Source: Trichomonas tenax
Lineage: Eukaryota; Parabasalia; Trichomonadida; Trichomonadidae
Reading direction: 5' to 3'
Length of the DNA: 11,587 nt
NCBI GenBank assembly: GCA_023091735.1
Contig: JALKBU010001391.1
Coordinates: 1-11,587 of the forward strand
The stretch's first letter is position 1; the number at the start of each line of letters is the position of its first letter. This document shows positions 7,967-11,587 of this stretch, in pieces. The notes below the pieces were generated by a model. The model ran no database searches. It worked only from the letters and a program-made list of their open reading frames with translations, and was not told the DNA's origin. Position numbers and translations under genes: made by a program.

Positions 7967-8428
7967 ATGACTAATCAACTTTCTCAGGTTCATATCAACC
8001 TGACGATTCACACGGACGAAGACGACCTCAGAATTTCATTCCCGTTCGATACGCATAAAGATAACGTCGATGAAATCGTTAAAGAGTTAGTGAATGAAAT
8101 CGGTTTAACAGATGAGGAAGGCGCCGAGTTGAAAGTAGTGATAGAAAACCAGTTAGCTCAGTCTCTCGTAAGTACTACGCAATCAAATTCAGCAATTAAG
8201 TCAAATTCTGGAATCGCTCCAATGCAAACACCAAATTTAGACGAATCAGATGATGCAGATGTTCAGAACGATCGCGAATATCAAGCACTCTTAAACCAGC
8301 AACGTCGCCAATTAGCGGAAATCGAATTAAGACATTCGAACGAACAAAAAGAGTTAATCGCAAAATTACAACGCGGAACACCAGTCAACCAGCCACAAAC
8401 ATGTGACGATCTTATCATATTTGGATAA
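7967..8428 (+). CDS. Stand-alone WNK/OSR1-like CCT-domain protein
   Basis: The product has 153 residues. Residues about 8-64 have the pattern of the conserved C-terminal (CCT, or PASK/FRAY-like) domain of WNK and OSR1/SPAK kinases. A first strand (VHINLTI) is followed by a strand ending in LRISFPFD, then DNVDEIVKELVNEIGL and a second helix (DEEGAELKVVIENQL). In those kinases this fold binds short RFx[V/I] peptides. Here there is no kinase domain, either in the frame or in the 660 bases upstream. Residues 65-100 are Ser/Asn-rich linker. Residues 102-136 form a charged coiled coil (QQRRQLAEIELRHSNEQKEL), much like the helix near WNK C-termini. The tail ends DDLIIFG. The start is the first ATG after an in-frame TAA at 7928. 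The stop is TAAT. It may be a free adaptor that recruits or competes for WNK-pathway partners; that role is inference. Confidence 0.75.
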   Translation: MTNQLSQVHINLTIHTDEDDLRISFPFDTHKDNVDEIVKELVNEIGLTDEEGAELKVVIENQLAQSLVSTTQSNSAIKSNSGIAPMQTPNLDESDDADVQNDREYQALLNQQRRQLAEIELRHSNEQKELIAKLQRGTPVNQPQTCDDLIIFG

Positions 8429-8851
8429 TTTTTGTGTTTTATATAATATTTCTTCTATTCTATCCTTAACTATTAGTTTCAATAAAAATATCTCATAATC
8501 AAAGCTACTTCTTTTTCTTTCTTTCGCTTCATGAAAAATGTCACAATGTCAAAATGTATATTTACACGTCAAATTTTAAATCAGAGATTCAAATCTCTAT
8601 ATTAATTAACTATAGAACATCATATATCATTGGAAAGTGACATATATAAAGAAGCAATATCATTTATAGTTTTAATATTGCAATATGAAGAAAATATTGA
8701 AAATATGAAAAATTAATTAAGAAAATTAGTAAACATAAATAGTAAGCATAAGATCTGTTGTTGTTTTTGTGATATGTTTTACTATAATTGGCTTGTTTAA
8801 TGAAAAAATTTGTTATGATTTAACTAAATGTACATGTAACCCTTTATACTT
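8429..8851. other. Convergent 3'-3' spacer
   Basis: This AT-rich spacer lies between the ends of the CCT-domain gene and cpn10. It contains a 23-base pyrimidine run (about 8509-8531) and a short palindrome at 8583-8598. No frame worth reporting is present. It should hold the two 3' untranslated regions. Confidence 0.5.
8583..8598. repeat. Short palindrome AGAGATT-CA-AATCTCT
   Basis: Seven-base exact arms are separated by two bases between two convergent genes. It could form a small hairpin at the mRNA ends. Size and AT content make chance plausible. Confidence 0.3.
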
Positions 8852-9175
8852 TTACTCGAAGACAGCGAGGATGTCATCTTCGTTGAGGATGGTGTACTCG
8901 TAGCCCTCGAACTTCAAGACTTGGCCGCCGAATTCTGGCATGAGAACTTTCTGGCCTGGTTTGAGTGTTGTTGGGACGAAAACACCATCTCTCTTAGAAC
9001 CTTGGCCGACAGCGATGACTGTTGCTTGATTTGGTGTCTTCTGAGCGGATTCTGGGACGTAAAGATTGCCAACTTTCTGCTTCATCTGCTTGTTGATCTC
9101 GACGACGACGCGGGAGCCCAGTGGCTTGATTGTGATCTTCTTGCCGAGGAAACGTGTGCCGAATGATGCGAGCAT
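8852..9175 (-). CDS. Hydrogenosomal chaperonin-10 (Cpn10/GroES)
   Basis: The product is a 107-residue co-chaperonin that caps the Cpn60 ring and helps fold imported proteins in the hydrogenosome matrix. Residues 1-9 (MLASFGTRF) are a presequence with Arg at -2, like that of the ferredoxin. The body starts with KKITIKPLGSRVVVEI. The mobile loop (residues about 34-50) carries LYVP and PESAQKTPNQ. Then come the GroES strands ATVIAVGQGSKRDG, LKPGQKVLMPEFGG and the C-terminal EYTILNEDDILAVFE. Length is normal for the family. The Cpn60-contact tripeptide is Leu-Tyr-Val rather than the common Ile-Val/Met-Leu. The stop reads TAAA. An initiator-like GCCACTTAAAG lies about 15 bases before the ATG on the minus strand, one base off TCAYTW. 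Codons are C-rich, as in ferredoxin and P2. Confidence 0.95.
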   Translation of the reverse strand: MLASFGTRFLGKKITIKPLGSRVVVEINKQMKQKVGNLYVPESAQKTPNQATVIAVGQGSKRDGVFVPTTLKPGQKVLMPEFGGQVLKFEGYEYTILNEDDILAVFE

Positions 9176-9741
9176 TCTTTTTCTTTAAGTGGCCAGATAA
9201 ACTTTACATGATCGTTCGATTATTTAAATGTTGCTTTTTATTTGATGCTTGGATTTTGCATTGTGAATAGTATCTAATTATTGCTAAAAAGTGCGATTTT
9301 ATGTTTAATTTTTCTTCCCCAAATCGGTTCTTTGACGAAATATTCGACCCACAGCATCTCATATAGTTTTGCCTCATATTCACATTAAAACAACCGATAG
9401 TTATCGCTTCCATCTCCTTGAATCAATCATTTCATAAGCTTTTGTCATGTAAATATTGTCTGCCATGTAAACTTGCAAAATATTTTGCAAAAAAGAACTT
9501 CATCAAATACTTTTCTCAATTATGGTATATGCTTTTTATGGTAGTGATTGAAGCATGTTATTGTAAATTTTCAAAATAAATCTACATTGTATGAATGAAA
9601 ACAATTTGAAATAATATCTAAGGAATTTTGAGCCATTAAAACATGACAAAAGTAAAGATTTGAAGAAAGTGAATAAATATATTGCAGAAAAATTTAATAT
9701 TGTTTCAGGAATCTTTTGTATATTTTAGAATCGATTTCTGT
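9176..9741. other. Spacer between P2 and cpn10 with two CATGTAAA motifs
   Basis: This holds the upstream region of cpn10 and the 3' end of P2, both minus strand. It contains two copies of the TTTYTGNCATGTAAA motif at 9441-9471. A small palindrome CGATA-GT-TATCG lies near 9386. A minus-strand 69-codon frame at 9204-9413 does not begin with ATG and looks spurious. Confidence 0.5.
9441..9471 (+). repeat. CATGTAAA motif pair upstream of cpn10
   Basis: TTTGTCATGTAAA and TCTGCCATGTAAA occur with their CATG cores at 9446 and 9464, 18 bases apart. They lie about 270 bases upstream of the minus-strand cpn10 ATG. They belong to the window-wide motif set described under P2. Confidence 0.65.
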
Positions 9742-10065
9742 TTAAAAATCGAACATATCACCAAGATCAAGTGGAGCAGCGGCCTCCTCTTCCTTAGCTT
9801 CCTCCTTTGGAGCCTCCTCGGCAGCGGCAGCAGCGCTGGCAGCAGCTGGAGCAGCGGCAACAGCAGCACCTGTAGAGATCATCTTCTTTGCGCCCTCTTC
9901 AATAAGAGCCTCGACATCCTTGCCCTCGAATTTAGCGATGACGTGATTGAGCTTCTGCTCATCGACAGCGGCGCCAATGGACTCAAGGATAGCCTTGACA
10001 TCAGCGGCGGATGGTGTCTTGTTACCACCGGCAATAGCAAGAAGGTAAGCAGCAACGTATTTCAT
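9742..10065 (-). CDS. 60S acidic ribosomal protein P2
   Basis: The product is 107 residues from MKYVAAYLLA. P2 is part of the ribosomal stalk with P0 and P1 and recruits translation GTPases. The N-terminal dimerisation domain (1-65) has the family pattern GGNKTPSAADVKAILESIG, with LNHVIAKFEGKDVEALI following. Next come an Ala-rich hinge (67-82) and an acidic tail. The tail ends EEEAAAPLDLGDMFDF, which departs from the widespread EESDDDMGFGLFD ending. P2 proteins normally start at this Met, so 10065 is preferred. The frame stays open upstream and has another ATG at 10119 that would add 18 residues. A CCTTTT element lies about 10 bases before the chosen ATG and could mark the transcription start. 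The stop reads TAAA. Strong C-ending codon preference fits high expression. Confidence 0.93.
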   Translation of the reverse strand: MKYVAAYLLAIAGGNKTPSAADVKAILESIGAAVDEQKLNHVIAKFEGKDVEALIEEGAKKMISTGAAVAAAPAAASAAAAAEEAPKEEAKEEEAAAPLDLGDMFDF

Positions 10066-10206
10066 CTGTTCGAAAAGGACGGCCAAGGTGTCAAAACCGC
10101 TACTTTTTTTTGTAAACATGACTTTCGATTTTTCGGAATTTACCAAATATTTATTATCCCGTACAATAGTTAGCTCTTGCTACACAACAAAATCTCGCAT
10201 TTCATA

Positions 10207-10533
10207 TTTTTGCCATGTAATTTTAATTTGGTAATGCTTTCTGACATGTAAATTCAATAATTTTCCCGCTTTCATTGTTGAAATATTATTTCAATGTTGA
10301 GGGTATTATAGATGCTGCTTAAAATAAGATTTTCATATTTTTGGCATGTAAAGTTAAAATTTCATTTCTTTTATTATATTTTATATTTAATTGCCGCGCA
10401 TTGTTACATCCAAATTTTATTTAAAATAAGAATTTTAACTTTTTGCCATGTAAATATTTAAGAAATTACTGACTTTTTGCCATGTAAATACTAATACTAA
10501 TATTTATCAGATTTTTTTATCTGCCATGTAAAG
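10207..10533 (+). repeat. Six CATGTAAA motifs upstream of P2
   Basis: Six copies of TTTYTGNCATGTAAA have CATG cores at 10214, 10245, 10345, 10447, 10481 and 10525. All have the same orientation, reading TTTACATGNCARAAA on the P2 coding strand. Two copies share the identical 19-mer ACTTTTTGCCATGTAAATA (10438-10456, 10472-10490). The base before CATG varies (C, A, G) while the rest is held, as expected of a protein-binding site rather than a recent duplication. The region is upstream of P2 and downstream of the propeller gene. I do not know a name for this motif. Confidence 0.75.
10261..10270 (+). promoter_or_regulatory. E2F-like site TTTTCCCGC
   Basis: TTTTCCCGC fits the general E2F/DP site TTTSSCGC and stands out in AT-rich DNA. 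It begins 9 bases after a CATGTAAA motif in the P2 upstream region. A similar site lies near 11555. Binding is inferred only. Confidence 0.25.
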
Positions 10534-10689
10534 TATTTCAATAAAGCTAACACTAGAGTTCAATTCTCTGTCCAATGCTGCACAAACGTAGAGTATTCAA
10601 AATGAATAATATAAGGAATCTAATAAATTTATCACAATGACAAATCGGAGACAATCCAAATTTATCACGTGTGATTCATCATTGTTCAA

Positions 10690-11499
10690 TTACGGAACAA
10701 TTTCGAAAAGCTGAATGTTGCCTTTTGGCTCTGCAAATGCTATTAGATTGGTTTCACATGAAGCACTAATCATAGCATTTTTGAATGAATCAATTTCACA
10801 TATGGTTTGGCATGAAGGAGTCATCATTGTTGGCTTTTCTTGCAATGATGAATAAAATAGAACCTGGAAGTTAGGTGCGCACAAGAAACTAGAAAATACA
10901 CCTTTTCTTTCAGAAAGAAGAGAAACAGAAGAATTTCTGATAACACAAGAATACATCTTTCCTGAAGCCGATACAGCGAAAACAACGTTTTTATTTGTCC
11001 TCATTCCTGCGATTTGGACTATATCCTCGTTAATACCAAGATGAACAACAGTATATGCTTGATTCACTCCGAAGTCGATTGGAATGATATAACCTTCATT
11101 CATTCCGCAAATACACAAGTTATCATCATGGAATTTAAGTGATGTTATTAATGCATTTTCAGGAGTAGCCCATTCACCAGTAAATTTCTGTGTGAGGACA
11201 TCAAATACTCTGACGCCAGATATTGTTGTTCCAATCGCTGATATCCTTGAATTATAGCAATCGATAATTTGATCGCACTTTTCAATTGAAGATCTAAATG
11301 AAGTCGAAACAGCATTATCTTCAATGTCATACAAATATATTGATCCATCATCAGTTGCAGCAGTTAGTATATAACATTTAGATCGTTTGTACCTAGCGTT
11401 AGACTCGGGACATAAATAAGCTAATTCTTTTAAAATTTACTTTTTTATCACTTTCAATAAGGGACTGGGACAAAATAGAACAACGTGCTTTTCTGACAT
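10690..11499 (-). CDS. WD40-like beta-propeller protein, frame broken by one TAA or split by a short intron
   Basis: The long open part (10690-11436) encodes propeller-like blades, for example ILTAATDDGSIYLYDIED, then ISAIGTTISGVRVFDVLTQ and LITSLKFHDDNLCICG. The protein ends GNIQLFEIVP. This open part has no ATG near its 5' end and begins right after a TAA (11437-11439). In the same frame beyond that TAA are 20 codons starting with an ATG at 11499 (MSEKHVVLFCPSPLLKVIKK), with another ATG at 11517. Removing 11393-11440, which begins GTAAAT and ends CTAACGCTAG on the minus strand, restores an in-frame protein of 253 residues. The end resembles the trichomonad 3' intron signal (ACTAACACACAG in T. 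vaginalis). Alternatives are a nonsense mutation or a base error. The fold recalls Bub3/Rae1-type propellers only loosely. The stop is TAAT. Confidence 0.6.
11393..11440 (-). other. Candidate 48-base intron in the propeller gene
   Basis: Read on the minus strand it starts GTAAAT and ends CTAACGCTAG, and it contains the single stop that breaks the propeller frame. Excision joins codons in phase (KVIKK then YKRSKCYILTA). The 3' end is close to the combined branch/acceptor motif of T. vaginalis introns, but the spacing is one base shorter. The donor is not the usual GTATGT, so this is unproven. Confidence 0.3.
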
Positions 11500-11554
11500 G
11501 TAACTTATTTTTGACATGTAAAGTTAAGATGTCAAAATAAAGGAAAGTGACATG
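11489..11554 (+). repeat. CATGTAAA motifs at the 5' end of the propeller gene
   Basis: TTTTCTGACATGTAAC and TTTTTGACATGTAAA have CATG cores at 11497 and 11515, exactly 18 bases apart. This is the same spacing as the pair upstream of cpn10. A partial copy AGTGACATGTTT has its core at 11551, 36 bases further. The candidate ATG codons of the propeller gene (11499, 11517) lie inside these motifs, so the true start is uncertain. Confidence 0.6.
11545..11550 (-). promoter_or_regulatory. Initiator-like TCACTT upstream of the propeller gene
   Basis: On the minus strand TCACTT fits TCAYTW and lies 28 to 46 bases before the two candidate ATG codons. That leader is longer than usual but acceptable. It overlaps the edge of a partial CATG motif. 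Confidence 0.35.
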
Positions 11555-11568
11555 TTTGCGCGGGAAAA
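11555..11568 (-). promoter_or_regulatory. E2F-like site TTTTTCCCGCGC
   Basis: On the minus strand TTTCCCGCGCAAA is a good match to an E2F/DP site and is the most GC-rich word in its surroundings. It lies just upstream of the initiator-like TCACTT and next to a partial CATG motif. This repeats the pairing seen at 10261. Function is inferred. Confidence 0.3.
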
Positions 11569-11587
11569 ATGGAAAAGTATCAATAGG

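Noticed and set aside
8921..9166. 81-codon plus-strand frame opposite cpn10
   Set aside because: It is an antisense shadow of a clear Cpn10 gene.
9204..9413. 69-codon minus-strand frame upstream of cpn10
   Set aside because: It lies in the cpn10 upstream region, has no good start context and no coding-like codon use.
9682..10173. 163-codon plus-strand frame opposite P2
   Set aside because: It is the antisense shadow of the GC-rich P2 gene; the Ser/Gly-rich translation mirrors the Ala-rich hinge.
10546..10556. GCTAACACTAG on the plus strand as an intron acceptor
   Set aside because: It resembles the trichomonad 3' intron motif, but no plus-strand exon follows; the next frame stops after a few codons.
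1..11587. tRNA, rRNA, CRISPR array or transposase gene
   Set aside because: No B-box with a matching cloverleaf, no rRNA signature, no regular spacer-repeat array and no transposase motif was seen by eye.

Overview
The window looks like nuclear DNA of a trichomonad (Trichomonas or Tritrichomonas type; parabasalid). Intergenic DNA is very AT-rich and genes are single-exon and compact. Two short proteins (a [2Fe-2S] ferredoxin and a chaperonin-10) begin with ML...RF/RFL presequences typical of hydrogenosomal import. Initiator-like TCAYTW elements lie within about 15 bases of some start codons. Most intact genes end in TAAA, where the stop codon overlaps the parabasalid poly(A) signal. I cannot fix the species from sequence alone.

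Layout from left to right. Bases 1-1264 are AT-rich with no supported gene, but hold an inverted repeat interlaced with a direct repeat (222-350). Bases 1274 to about 3100 carry a decayed gene: an Inr, an ATG, a membrane segment, then an in-frame TAG, a frameshift and further in-frame stops. Its 3' part is a run of 23-24-residue cysteine-containing units that look like parallel beta-helix rungs. Bases 3212-4510 (+) encode an intact papain-family cysteine protease with a large N-terminal domain. It converges on an unrecognised 403-residue protein (4639-5850, -). A 1.1-kb spacer follows, with Myb-element-like sites and a nested inverted-repeat cluster (6417-6520). Then come hydrogenosomal ferredoxin (6966-7295, +) and a 153-residue protein with a stand-alone WNK/OSR1-like CCT domain and no kinase (7967-8428, +).

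The right third is all minus strand: cpn10 (8852-9175), ribosomal protein P2 (9742-10065) and a WD40-like propeller gene (10690 to about 11499). The propeller frame is broken by one TAA that could be removed by a 48-base intron. Upstream of each of these three genes, and nowhere else in the window, are copies of a motif TTTYTGNCATGTAAA (ten good copies plus one partial, all in the same orientation).

The genes do not form a pathway. Ferredoxin and Cpn10 share the hydrogenosome, P2 belongs to the ribosome, and the protease is probably lysosomal or secreted. The three short housekeeping genes use GC-rich, C-ending codons typical of high expression. The 403-residue gene and the decayed gene use AT-rich codons. 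The strongest leads are the CATGTAAA motif array, the possible short intron in the propeller gene, and the kinase-free CCT protein.
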